This document shows, piece after piece, positions 1 through 10,689 of a stretch of DNA of 64,000 nucleotides (positions are counted from its first letter, which is position 1; the number at the start of each line of letters is the position of its first letter). The stretch is taken from the NCBI RefSeq assembly GCF_000340215.1, contig NW_006921558.1, forward strand, positions 26,579-90,578, given 5' to 3'. This DNA comes from Pseudocercospora fijiensis CIRAD86 (taxonomy: Eukaryota > Ascomycota > Dothideomycetes > Mycosphaerellales > Mycosphaerellaceae). The notes below the pieces were generated by a model. The model made no database searches. It was not told the DNA's origin and worked only from the letters and a program-made list of their open reading frames with translations. Made by a program: the position numbers and the translations under genes.

Positions 1-119
1 GTATTAGTATATAGCCGACGGGGCGAAGGGCTCTCTAGGATAGAGATTCTATAACTTTGGATTAAATCCGTTATAACTTAGTTTACTAGTCCCTATTAAG
101 CTGCTTTACGATTTTCGTA
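1..119 (+). repeat. Left long terminal repeat, 3' part only
   Basis: Matches 4752-4870 base for base apart from scattered transitions. It ends in CGTA where the right copy ends in CGCA, which is what RIP of a terminal CA would give. The 5' part of the repeat lies left of the window. Confidence 0.65.
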
Positions 120-1659
120 CGCCTTGCAAATTTCGCCGCAATATTTATCGGTCTTTATAGGATCCAATAGCTATATAACCAATATTCGCTTATACTCTAA
201 GATGTACCTCGGTTTGCCGTGCTTGTGCTATACTCTCGCGCCTAATTCGACTATTATTGCCTCTACTATAGGCTAATAAGTCTTATACCGCTTCTATCTG
301 TTATTACTTATTTCTTCGGATCGGCCCTAGTAGCGAAAGATAGACGTAGCTACTAGAGTTAATACTTATTTTCGTATACTAGCTACCGCTCCTAAAAGCT
401 CTAGCTTAAGAAGAAGGTCCTCGCCTAGCTAATATTATTATCGAGGGATATCGACTAATATCTTATTATAACAAGAGAGAGGATACTCGACAATATAGAT
501 TTACTATTAGGCGCCTAAAGTTTAGTCGTAGTAGTAATACTAGCTCGATACTACTTCTTCTCTCGTCGACCTACTACTACGGTTTCGTTTTATATATTAG
601 CCCTTTCTATATCTCCGATACTCGTTCGCGCTTTGCTTTCTACTTTATTTCCTAGCGTCCCTCGAGTAGTGCTACTAGATCGGCTAGAGGATGTTCCTCG
701 TCTAGCCTCAGTTGCTCCTTATTATACCCTTTCTCTTTCTATCTTAGGAATAATTCTACGAACTTTCGTAAATTTTCGCTCGTAGATTCTTCCGTAGTAG
801 GTATATATATATCTAACTCTAAGTTCCCTTCGTATCGTCGCAGGTAATAAGATAGCGCCGCTAGATCCTTAAAACCCTACAAGATTATATTAGCTACTAA
901 AACGGTTCGATGTAATAGTATAATATATACGGGAGCAGGTTTTATACTAGTACGTTTTTAAACCGTCGTATTTAGACTAGAAATAGATGTCTCTATTTTT
1001 CTTCGTATTAAAGCGTTAACCGTAGTCGTTATACTAGTAAGGAAATAGACGTTCGCTATAGGGCAGATATATACCCTCTACGTATATTAGCTTAGAGGTT
1101 AATACGCTAAAGTTTAGGATCTTACTATGTTTCTTTAATTCTAATTGCCTTATAAAGGCTTTACCGTACGTACCGTATTAGTGCTTCCGGGCGCAGTCCG
1201 CGTTCTTTCTATTGTCCTATCGTAGTATACCTAGTATATTGCCGTAAGTAGACGCCGTCGTATAGTATACTTAGTCTACTTTTTAATAGTACTATAGTAA
1301 AGGCGCGAGGCAAAGTCCCGTAGATATAGCTTATTCCCTAATTGTTTGCTCCTCGCTAGTTACTTAGAGTAACGGGAACATAGACGCGCTAAGCAAAGTT
1401 GTTATACGAAGCTCCGAAAAATGCGCGGCTAGGAGCGCCTATATATAGACCGTAGACAGAATACAACGTCTTACTTCTACGTGCGTTATACGATTCTACG
1501 CGCTATCTACGATACGCTTCGTCGCCTAGCTTTAAAGCGAGGCCTAACTAAGGACCGGAGCTTTAGTAAAACTTAGGTCTAGCGCTAATATTAAATCGCG
1601 CTTCTATAAATCTCTCCTAATCTAAGTACTTCTTCCGAGTAGAGGCTATAGCTTATTCT
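120..1659. other. Internal region of the LTR unit, no gene recognised
   Basis: This stretch directly follows the left terminal repeat and should hold the primer-binding site and leader. It is TpA-rich and CpG-retaining like most of the window. I did not find one frame free of non-RIP stops over a long distance, nor any pol motif. There is no convincing primer-binding match to an initiator tRNA. Confidence 0.35.
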
Positions 1660-2960
1660 ATATTATATTAGGTATATATAGACGAGTTACTCGCTTTTAA
1701 CAACAATAGTAGCGCCGGCGGCGCCGCTACGGATATAGTAGAGAATAGGGCGCCCGTAGTAGAGGAGGTAGATACTAAGTTATAGGGAGAAATCGAATTA
1801 GTCTCGGAGTCGCTTAAGAGTCCTAGTTTCCTTCGTAATAGTCTCTAATTAAATATAAGAATACCTTTAGCTTGTCGAGTAGAGACTATTAAAGTATTAT
1901 AAGCCGTAGAATAATATAAAGAGCGTTAAATATCGCTATCGGTAGGTTCGTAGAAAATTCTAGATAAGCCTACGCGGAAGCAGAACGAAGAAGTAATAAA
2001 CTATACGAAATAATATATATTAGGGAATAAGCTTTTCGAGTATAGTATAGCGAGCCCTTTAGAGCACTAGGTATCGTATCTATTAGTTCGCTTCCCGCTT
2101 TATTCGCCGTTATTTTAATATCCTATAGACCTCGCCTCTAATAGGGGACTCTCCCTACCTATCGCTACTACTACCGTATAGGATATACGGCTTTTATCGC
2201 AACCCGGCAATATTATAATTAGTAATTTAGCAATGTTGCCGGCCTAAACTCAAACACCTAGCTAACCTCTAAGCTTACCCGATTAATATTCGACGAAGGA
2301 TTCCGTATACTTTGCGGTTATCGGTTAGCCCGTCGGGTCGGGTACCTTCGCCGCCTCTCTCGTTATATACGGATCGTAGTATAAGGATAATGCGTATATA
2401 ACCTTAGTAGGATTATATAGTCTTTCGCTTACGTTTCCCCTAAATCTATATTTATCGTTACTAATCTAATCGGCGCTGCTTTAGTTTTTACTACTTAAAC
2501 TATAGGAGCTCGGTAATAGTACCTCTTAGACTACTTAAGGTGATCTACTTATTAGTTCCGTACTATTAGACTTAATCGAATTGCCGAGAAGAGGGCCTTC
2601 CTCCGCCGTATAGACTAATTAGTACGATATTAGGCCGGTCGGGACGGTAGTACGTCCTTCTAATAGACGTAGGCTAGCCGGTTAATCGTATAGGTTATAT
2701 TTCTCTATATATGCGTACTAGCGTAATATACGAGGGTTAACGTACTTCTTATCCTTATTCTAGTTAAGAGGTATAGAATCCTAGTAGTAAAGGTAAGATC
2801 GCCTAGCGATATCGGCTCTTTTAAGTGCTAGAGTAACCGCGTTTTCGCGCTCCCTCTACGGGGCTATAGCTGTCTTCGTAATAAGTAGCGCTATACGGGC
2901 TAATTAACTTTATCGGGCGAGGTCTAGTTATAACGAGTAACCCGCTAGCTAGCGATGCTT
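1660..2960 (+). pseudogene. Unrecognised RIP-damaged frame in the LTR unit
   Basis: One plus-strand frame stays readable for roughly 430 codons, and nearly all its stops are TAG or TAA, as expected from RIP of CAG, CAA and TGG. The N-terminal part is acidic and charged and includes VEEVDTKL and GEIELVSESLKSPSFL. The middle is richer in hydrophobic residues, with SGTFAASLVIYG and YITLVGLYSLSLT. I do not recognise a family. It has no zinc knuckle, no DSG/DTG protease motif and no RT motif. Position after the left repeat would suit a Gag-like structural protein, but that is only inference. The true start and stop are not determined. Confidence 0.4.
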
Positions 2961-3475
2961 AGCGTACGGCAGTTTAATAAGTAAGGGTCTCGCGAGGAAG
3001 TATTAAAAACGAGAGATAGCGCGCGATAGCTTACGATAGTCGTTCTCGGCCGACGTAGTAGTATAGGCCGTATCCTCGCGTTATAGTTCCCGAGAATAAT
3101 AGACTATTACTAGTCCTCCCGTAGTTTCGCTAGGACCGGCCTACGGAAATCCCGGTATATTTATTAATAAACCTTATATAGCTACGTATACCGACGTTAC
3201 TACGCTAACACTCTCGAGGATTCTATATAGAAGAGTCTTACGCGTAACTACTAACGCCTAACATCGTCGTCGCTCTTACTTTCGATATTAACTTAGGCAA
3301 ACTACTAACGGCTCCTTATAGGATTAGAATCCTAGGATAGGTATCTTCGGTCCTAATATAAAGTCTTCGTCTAATTAGCTACTAACTCGAACGTATAGGA
3401 TCTTAAGCACTAGTAGGATATAGCTAAGGAACCTTCGCGGCGTTATAGGACGACGAGAGATCTATCGGATACTAT
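2960..3475. other. Spacer in the LTR unit before the palindrome
   Basis: Nothing recognisable. The frame upstream becomes unreadable near 2960 and the next coherent frame starts after the palindrome at 3476-3521. Confidence 0.3.
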
Positions 3476-3521
3476 AGGTATATTAATTACCGATCGCGAG
3501 CGGGACGCGATTAATATACCT
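3476..3521. repeat. 46-bp palindromic unit, copy 1
   Basis: Arms AGGTATATTAAT and ATTAATATACCT flank a GC-rich centre that begins TACCGATCGCGAGCG. The same 46 bp, with one base change in the centre, recurs at 61966-62011 in unrelated surroundings. Here the inverted arms can be extended outwards by three more bases. It lies just before the second frame of the LTR unit. Confidence 0.8.
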
Positions 3522-3529
3522 ATATTAGC

Positions 3530-4757
3530 TCCTTTACGTAAGACTGCCGCCTAAGATAGCCGCTAAAGATGCGCTCTCGAGATATATCTCGGAATACGCC
3601 GATTATATCGATAAGCTCGTTACTCGGAGAAACTCTAAAATCGACTAGAGTACTTATGTAATTATTCCCGGCGGTAGCCTAGTAGACACGAAGGAGACAT
3701 TTAGAGATATACTAGCTACGGAGCGGCTTCTAGTACCGAGGCAGAGGGACAACAATTATACTCTATCTACTATAGTTAACTACGCGAAATAGTTATCGCT
3801 AGGGCGTCGCTATAAGGACGCTATAGGCGGTAGCAACCTATACGCGTCTAATAACGCCTCGAACCTTATAAACTACTTTATTAGGATAGTGTTTAGGTAG
3901 TAGAAGGCGCTCGATATCGCTATAGCCGACGCTTACCGTACCGTACGTAAGGTAATCGGGGAGCCTAGACTTCCTAAGTTTTGCGATATCTAGGACGTCG
4001 CCCTCTCTATAGTTCCGATAGCGTATACGATTTATACTCCCGTTATATACTATCCTAACGAGGGGTACGAGACTATTACGGTTTTATCGTAGAGTCCTCG
4101 CCTTATAGTTAGTATTAATAGTAGCGGTACTAAATTTATAGCGGATATAGATAGCTACGACGTCTAGACGGTAGAGGGTATCTTTAATACCGTCTTCCGC
4201 TCGAAAGAGACCGATTAGAAATATAAGAAGTGCGACGATACGCTCCGTACCGTACGTATCGTACTCGGTAACCCTATTAGCTATTTTCTTGCGTTCGGAG
4301 CCTTACGAGATCTACTACCGGCCGGCATATATATATAAGCTATCCTTTCCGACTTGTATAAACTCCTTTAGTAGTATAGTAGGAGTATCTCTCTAGAGAT
4401 TTTAAGGGCTACTATGTCGGCTCTTATAGTATATCTCTCTAACTACTTCGTTACTATTCTAGTATAGCGGCTTTAAAACGGGACGGTTTAATACTATCTA
4501 AAAGACGGCAACTCTACTATATCCCGAAAGGTTATTAAATAGGAAAAGATTACTTCTATACTAGGTAAGCTTATAGGGGTTATACTAGAGTTTATAGTCC
4601 CTAACGACGTATAGGCGGAGCGTCGTATAGGCGACTTTACTAGAGTAGCGAGGTAGCGGGCGAATAATTTGAGTTACTGCCCGATACGAAGCAGTCTAGG
4701 CAGCCGGGAGAAGGATGTTTTAACTTACTACACTCTAACGTCGCCGTTTAAGTATTA
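3530..4757 (+). pseudogene. Unrecognised RIP-damaged frame next to the right LTR
   Basis: A single plus-strand frame reads from just after the palindrome at 3521 into the right terminal repeat, about 400 codons, broken almost only by TAG/TAA. Readable pieces include DALSRYISEYADYIDKL, VIIPGGSLVDTKETFRDI, YKDAIGGSNLYASNN and LGNPISYFLAFGALRDLLPAG. The composition is that of a soluble globular protein with a basic C-terminus. No pol signature is present, and I cannot assign a family. In position it would be the last gene of the element. The start is unknown because ATG codons here are often RIP-mutated to ATA. Confidence 0.45.
4706..4715 (+). promoter_or_regulatory. Polypurine tract of the LTR unit
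   Basis: The run GGGAGAAGGA lies immediately before the TG that opens the right LTR. This is the position used to prime plus-strand DNA synthesis in LTR retroelements, and it supports plus-strand orientation. Confidence 0.6.
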
Positions 4758-4870
4758 GTATATAGCCGACAGGGCGAAGGGCTCTCTAGGGTAGAGATTC
4801 TATAACTTTAGATTAAATCCGTTATAACTCAGTTTACTAGTTCCTATTAAGCTACTTTACGATTTTCGCA
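4716..4870 (+). repeat. Right long terminal repeat (155 bp)
   Basis: It starts TGTTTTAAC and ends CGCA. Its last 119 bp repeat positions 1-119. Short LTRs with TG...CA ends are typical of retroelements. The sequence after it (CTACC) could not be tested as a target duplication because the left flank is outside the window. Confidence 0.65.
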
Positions 4871-5660
4871 CTACCTGCTTCTAGCATTCCCCTTTACCGT
4901 CTTTATTTTAGTTTGCTCCTCCCTCGCCCTTTATACTAACCTTTTTCCTAAATTTCTTTAATTATCTTTTGCTATATAACTCTATAGCATCTAGACACAC
5001 TTCCTAGTTTACTCTATACGTTACGATACCTAACTCTACTTGTATTCGCCGCACTCGCCGACTATATTAGGAGCTAATATCTCTAGTGCCTTATTCTATT
5101 TGCGATCTACCCTCCCCGACGCAAAGTTCTCGTAGTATTATTCCCTTCTATAGATTCATTTCCTACGACTCTATTTAGGCCTATATGTAGATAAGCGATA
5201 TATAGTGTTAGCCTATTATAATGTTATATGCAACTCTAACGAAGGTCGTATAGCTAGGAGACGATAATAATATACCTATATAGCTAATATAGTACTATTA
5301 TATTAAAGGTGCTAGTGTCTCTTCCTAGAGGCTCCTATTTTAGAATAGAAGCAGAAGACTAGACGGGGCAGCGATAATAATTACGAGGCTAGGTATCTTA
5401 TACGGTAGCAGATAACGTAAGCTACGCGTATACTAGGGAATTTCCGCTTCCTCCGCCTGTCTAGCTTCTACGAGCTAGCTTAAACGAGAAACTAAACAAA
5501 TTGACCTCGCCGAATTATCTAGCACTACTATCGTCCGCGCCTCTAGTAAAGGTTAACTACCTCCTCTAGTATAGACTAAGCCGCGTACATTCGCGATCTA
5601 AATAGAAATAGAATAGAGTACCTATAGACAAATTTATATAACTCTTAAGTACTCTATCCG
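4871..5660. other. Interval between LTR unit and LINE, nothing recognised
   Basis: This is RIP-type sequence without a frame that I can follow. It may be the far side of the target into which the LINE inserted, or an extension of the LINE 3' region. Neither is shown by a duplication that I could see. Confidence 0.3.
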
Positions 5661-5666
5661 CTGTCT

Positions 5667-5690
5667 TATATAGATAGATAGATATTTCAT
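5667..5690 (-). repeat. Simple-repeat 3' tail of the LINE
   Basis: Plus-strand TATATAGATAGATAGATA followed by TTTCAT, which reads ATCT-type repeats at the 3' end of the minus-strand element. Tad-like LINEs commonly end in short tandem repeats rather than poly(A). Confidence 0.5.
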
Positions 5691-5829
5691 TTGCCTATTG
5701 TAGTGCCTTTCGGCCTATGTAGGTCTATTTCTATATATTGTTTTAGGTAGGAAACTAACTTAGTTAGTAAAAACCTCCCTCCTATCCTATTTATAAGTGT
5801 TGATCTTCCTTGTTTCCTTGTTCTCCTTC

Positions 5830-8800
5830 CTCTAGGGTACACTAGTGTTATAGTTGTTACCCTCTAACTACCTTGCCTGCTGCCCTGCCCTTCTTTCCCC
5901 CTCTTCTTCCCTCCTTCTTATCCACTCCTTAGTTTCTCTTACTAGTGCGAATTGTTGTATAAATCCCTGTTTAATAATCTACTTTACTATCCTCTTTAGG
6001 TCTTCTTTGCTCTAGATTAGCTTGTCGTATTCCCTTTCTATTGCTTTTAGTCTCTAATTACTTCTGCCTTCTAACTATTAAGGGCAGACTAGCAGTATAT
6101 GCTTAGGGTTCTAAGATTAGTAGCTATATTAGTAAGCTCTACTTTCAATTCCTAGGACGTTTCTTCTAAATAGGTAAGATCTAAGTCTAATGTATTTAGA
6201 TCTGATTTGGATAGCTAGGCTTGCCTCGGCCCTATTTAGGTCCTTGTAGAGCTAGTAGTTATATTGACTAAATTTGATTAGTGCCTTTAGGGTTCCTAGT
6301 CTGACTTGTGTTTTGTTCTATTCCTACTCCTATAGGTATCTAGCAATTGATTCTACTAGGCTTTGTTTCTCTCCCTTTAGCTTGTCTTCCTTTAGCCTTG
6401 TATTTAGTCCCTAAAGCTCTTTCTCTAGCATTTCTCTTATTAAGACTCTATATTGCTCTAGGTCTTTAACTTTCTAGGGAGTTATTTGTAGTCTATCTCG
6501 CCTCCTAGTCCTAATACACTAGGCTTTTATCTTATCTAGTGCCTTTTAGATAGTCTATTAGGCTAGGTATTCTATTGTCTTTACTATATATTAGTGTCTT
6601 AGTCCCTTAAAGTATTGTTTAACTAGTAGGATCCCTAATTCTATTTCTACTACCCTTGTTAGTATAGTTTTGTATACTCCTAGGATTTTCTTTAGGCTTT
6701 AGGTTTAGGACCTACTAACTAGTTACTCAATCCTCTTTAGTGTTTTCTCCTAGGCTGTCTATATCTGTGCTCTATATAGTATTGCTAGCTTGACAATTGC
6801 TTTGTATATAACTTTGGCTTTCTCGAATATAGCCCCCTACGTAGAGGCTATAAGCCTATTAATAGATTGCATATTAGTATCTGCCCTCTGCTTTACCTTC
6901 TTTACTTGTAGTCCCTAATTTAGTTTTGGATCTAGCTAGATCCCTAGTACCCTAAGCTCTACTAATAGTTGGGTTTTAAAGCCTTAGATAGTAATTGATT
7001 GCTTTATATTGTAGGTTGATTTAGCCTTACTAAAGTGGATAAGCTAGTACTTTTCTAAGGCGAATTTTGCTCTATACCTCCTTACCTATTTTTTATACTC
7101 CTAGTACTTCTCTTCTAGGATCTTGTAGTTAGTTTCTATTGTCTTAGACTAGGCTAGGATGTTTGTATTATCTATAAACCCTAATGCTAATGTGTTTTTT
7201 GATTCTAGGAGTAGGAGTAGGTCTGCTATAAAGATAAGGAAGAGGATTAGGGAGAGTGTTAATCCTTAGGGGATTCCCTTTTTAGTTAGCATTAGGTCTG
7301 ATTTAAATTTGCCTAGAATAAGCTATATTGATCTTTCCTATAGGAAGGACTAGATAAATTAGACTATCTAGTTTAGTATAGCTTTCTATTTAAGTATATA
7401 TAGGAGCCTTTTATAGGAGACATTGTTAAAGGCTCCTAAGATATTAAGGGAGAGGAGGGTTGCTACCTAGTTTTAACTATAGTGCTAGATATGCTTAATC
7501 TGTTCTATAATTAGTTCTATAGCTATTAGTATTGACCTCTTCTTTCTTCCTCCTATCTAGCCTTTAGGAAGGATATTCCTTTCCTCGGCAAAGGTTATTA
7601 GCCTTTTAGCGACAATTTTTTCTAGTACCTTGCCTATTATATTAAGTAGGGCTATTAGTCTATAGGCCTTGAGCTATATATAGTCTTCCTTCTAGGGCTT
7701 CCTTAGCACTACTGTTAGGGACTTCCTAAATAGTCTTAGGTAGTGTCCTAGTACTAGGCTTTATAAAAAGATATTAGCTAGTGCTAGGGCTAGCCCCTTC
7801 CTATATGCTTTTAGAAGTTTGTTATAGATCTTATCTTCTCCTAGTGCCTTATTGCTTAGAATTTTCTTTAGGATCCTTTCTATAGTTTCGGGTTTAACCT
7901 AGGTGTCTCTTAGTGTACCTAGTAGTAGAGTCTCTTATTCTTTCTCCTTTATATCTAATAGGTCTGCTTATACTTTTCTATAGAAGAAGTGTTAGCCTAG
8001 GGCTCTTACTTTCCCTTCTATTATAGTCTACATTTGTCCTTATTAGTCTATAATGTCCGGGAATTATAGTAGTATATCCTTATCCTATTTAGGTCTCCTT
8101 ACCTATTTAGCTATCCTCTATATCTCCTCTAGTTTCTTTGTAATTATTCCTATTATAGATCTCTATTCTTGTATCTTATCTTTCTTAATCTAGATCTTCT
8201 TTTCCTAGTAGGCTTTATTGTAGTTGTCCTATGCTTCCTAGGTATAGGTTTGTGTCTACTACCTCCTAGCTTTCCTTACTACTTTAACCTTCCTTATATA
8301 CTTACTAGTCTAGTATAGTTGCTAGTATAGTGAATGTTTCTTTACTAGGGTATGCTTTCTAGCTACCTGTTTTAGGATTCCTATTAGTTCTTCTACTGCC
8401 TTATTAATGTCCTCTAGCCTTAGTAGGTGCTTTATTAAGAGTTCCTCTAGTTTTAGGTCCCTTTCTAGTTCCTCCCTAATCCTACCCTATTAGGCCCCTT
8501 TCTAGTTAAGCTTCTCCTCTAGTTCCCTTTCCTAATTAGCTTAGACATTTAGCTCAATCTATACCGGGAAGTAGTCTAATAATTCTTCTAGTTCCTAGTT
8601 AACCCTATATCTTATAATCCTGTTCCTAATCTAATATAATGCAAAGCATAGGTCTAGTGTACTACTACTTCCTCTTGCCTCCTAAGTAATTAGTCCCTTT
8701 AGGGTAATAATTTCTATTCCTTCCCTCTCTAATATATTAATTAGTCTTCCTGCTAGGAAGTAGTAAGCTAGGGTAAAGTTAGAGCCCTAGAGGGGGTAGT

Positions 8801-9265
8801 AGAGGTTGAAATCCCTAAGTAGGATTTAGTAGGTGTTCCCCTAGATAACTCTAGGTAGTCTTTCTAGGGTTTTTAGTTAGGTACTGCTTCTTAAGTCTAG
8901 TAGTAGGTTGTATATATAGTAGACTTAGAGTGTACCTTAGGATGTCTCTACTTAAATTAATATTAGGTCCCTATCCTCCTATAGTATAGCCTGCTAGGTT
9001 TCTGTATCTATCTCCTTACTAATGTAAATGTATGTCCTTAGGGCTCCCTAGTTGTAGATAATTAGGTAGTATCTTAGGTCTTTAACTGTTGCTAGTCTCT
9101 TTATATATAGGTTAAGCTAGGGCTCTTAGATTGCAATAATGTAATGTTCTTTTAGGTTTAGTACTTAAAGGAAGCTCCTCTGTACCTTGTTTTTACTCTT
9201 GTTAATATTGTACTGTATAATGTTTAGTAATATTACAATGTTTATTAGGTTTTATCTATATCATT
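5830..9265 (-). pseudogene. LINE ORF2: endonuclease and reverse transcriptase
   Basis: The apurinic-type endonuclease lies at about 9250-8740. It reads QYNINKSKN at its start, then IIAI, a stop and EP (9121-9140), which matches the catalytic IQEP glutamate, and later RDFNLYYPL (8795-8817), matching GDFN(L)HHP. The reverse transcriptase lies at about 8000-6900. It reads KKGIP, a stop, then GLTLSLILFLIFIADL (7213-7285), matching the GIPQGSPLSPILF block, and ALGFIDNTN (7161-7191), where the catalytic FIDD has become FIDN by a G-to-A change. The C-terminal part has KHILLVCP (about 6090), like the cysteine region following RNase H in Tad elements. Expected products are first-strand nicking and target-primed reverse transcription. 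It is inactive because of dozens of stops and the lost catalytic aspartate. Confidence 0.9.
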
Positions 9266-9344
9266 TCCCTATAAGTTTTCCTTTAGTCTTCCCTTACTTT
9301 AGACTAATATTTAACTAAGCTTTGTCTGCCCTGCTTCCTTTTCT

Positions 9345-10560
9345 GCAATATTAAGGTATCTTAGTCTCCCTAGTTGCTAGTGACTCTCTTGTGCTAGTAA
9401 GGCCCTGAATGTGAACCTATTATCTTGTCTAGACCTCTTTTATAGTACTTAGCTAGGTTGCTTCTGTACCTAGCTGCCCTAGCTTGTTATATATCTTTTT
9501 AGTGTATTAATTCTAGCTTCCTTTGCCTTCCTAGCTGCCTATATTCTTACTAGGCATTCCTTCGCCTAAGAGGGGTGTCTTTTAGTATAGTATATATATC
9601 TTGCTTCTCCCTTATATGCTTTGCATTCTTTGACCTAGTAATCCCCTATATAATAGGAGTAGGTATTAGTTGTCTTTGTACACTTAGCTGCTAAGTGTCT
9701 ATAGTGTTAACATTTGAAGCACTATATTATCCTATAGTTGCTTCTATATATCTCTGTTTCTAATCTTTCGAAGTCCTAGAACAACCCCTAGTCTAGTACT
9801 ATATTAGCTTGCTCTATACTCCCTACCTAGATAATTAGGGAAGACTGCTTCTTAGTCTATTCGATTTTCCTTTTAATCTATGCCACTTTTGTAATCTTTA
9901 GGCCTAGGTATATAGCTTGGTTTTGTCTCTATAGGCTCTTAATATCCTATTCTTCCTTAAAGCTTCTTATTATACTATAGGCTATAATTATAAATTGCTA
10001 TTAGGAGACCTTTGCTATTTTCCCTATCTTAGTTGTCTATTCTTTTTGTATTTCTAGCTTCTTTTTGTCCTACTCTTGTGCTATAAACAGCTTAATTACC
10101 TCTTTACCTTCGTTCCTCGCCCTAATTACCTCTTTAACTACAATTCTTTCTATAATCTCTTTCCCTATAAGTCCTTAGATTTCCTTTTGCTCCTATAGGT
10201 CCGTAATATAGACTCTAACTACTGTCCTCGGGGGTTTTAGCGCCTCCTAACTAGCTACTACTACCTAGGTGCGGTAGTTTAGGCTTGTCTCCTATTATTT
10301 CTTCGTAATCTTTGCTACGACTGTATTAGCTACCTTTGTAATTACGTAGCTTGCCTAGTTGTAGATTGCTTTTAGTCCTCTAAGGAGTTCTAAGATTATT
10401 ATCCTATATGCCCTCTTAGGGGTTCTTCTATCTTCCGCCTTTAGTACCTCCTCTGCCCTAGTATATAGTGCTTTCTATTCGTCCTCCCTTCCTTCTTAAC
10501 TGTCTTCCCTTCGTCTCTGATTGTTCGCTACTATTCTCCTAGTAGGAATAGAAGAAGATA
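9345..10560 (-). pseudogene. LINE ORF1: nucleic-acid-binding Gag-like protein
   Basis: This minus-strand frame lies upstream of ORF2. At 9721-9680 it reads CFKC, a stop, then HYRHLAAKC, which keeps the C-x2-C-x4-H-x4-C spacing of a retroviral-type zinc knuckle. Upstream is a charged, coiled-coil-like stretch with GKEVIKLFIAQE and DKKKLEIQKE. This is the usual plan of Tad/I-clade ORF1 proteins, which coat the element RNA. Numerous RIP stops break it. Because ATG is often mutated here, the start is not fixed, and the same frame stays open upstream of 10560. Confidence 0.75.
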
Positions 10561-10689
10561 TATTAGCAATTAAGGACGACAATTTGATTCGGCGTAGGCG
10601 TAAGGCGTATCGACTACGCTCTAAGGCGGAGGGTTGCGCTGTCTTATATAGTTAACTAACTACTAGCTCTATAGTACTTATACCCTTAC

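Larger units (their letters stand above)
1..4870 (+). mobile_element. LTR-bounded retroelement-like unit, left end cut by window
   Basis: Positions 1-119 and 4752-4870 are near-identical direct repeats of equal length without gaps, and most differences are C/T or G/A changes of the RIP type. The right copy can be extended left to a TG at 4716-4717, preceded by the purine run GGGAGAAGGA at 4706-4715, and ends in CA at 4870, giving a 155-bp TG...CA long terminal repeat. The purine run next to the right repeat orients the unit to the plus strand. Between the repeats are two coherent but unrecognised frames. I could not find reverse transcriptase, integrase or protease motifs, so it may be a non-autonomous derivative. 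The left target duplication lies outside the window. Confidence 0.6.
5667..10560 (-). mobile_element. Tad-like non-LTR retrotransposon (LINE)
   Basis: Read on the minus strand, this is a two-ORF LINE: a CCHC-bearing ORF1 (about 10560-9345), then ORF2 with an endonuclease and a reverse transcriptase (about 9265-5830). The 3' end sits in a short tetranucleotide run at 5667-5685, in keeping with the simple-repeat tails of Tad-clade elements. The base composition differs from the flanks, with few CpG and more TpG than CpA on the plus strand. Both ORFs are full of RIP stops, so the copy is dead. The 5' boundary is soft: the ORF1 frame stays open upstream to about 10690-10730, so the element may be a little longer. 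No target duplication was identified. Confidence 0.85.

Noticed and set aside
1..4870. Classical Ty1/copia element
   Set aside because: LTR style would allow it, but no GAG-PR-INT-RT motifs were found in either strand.
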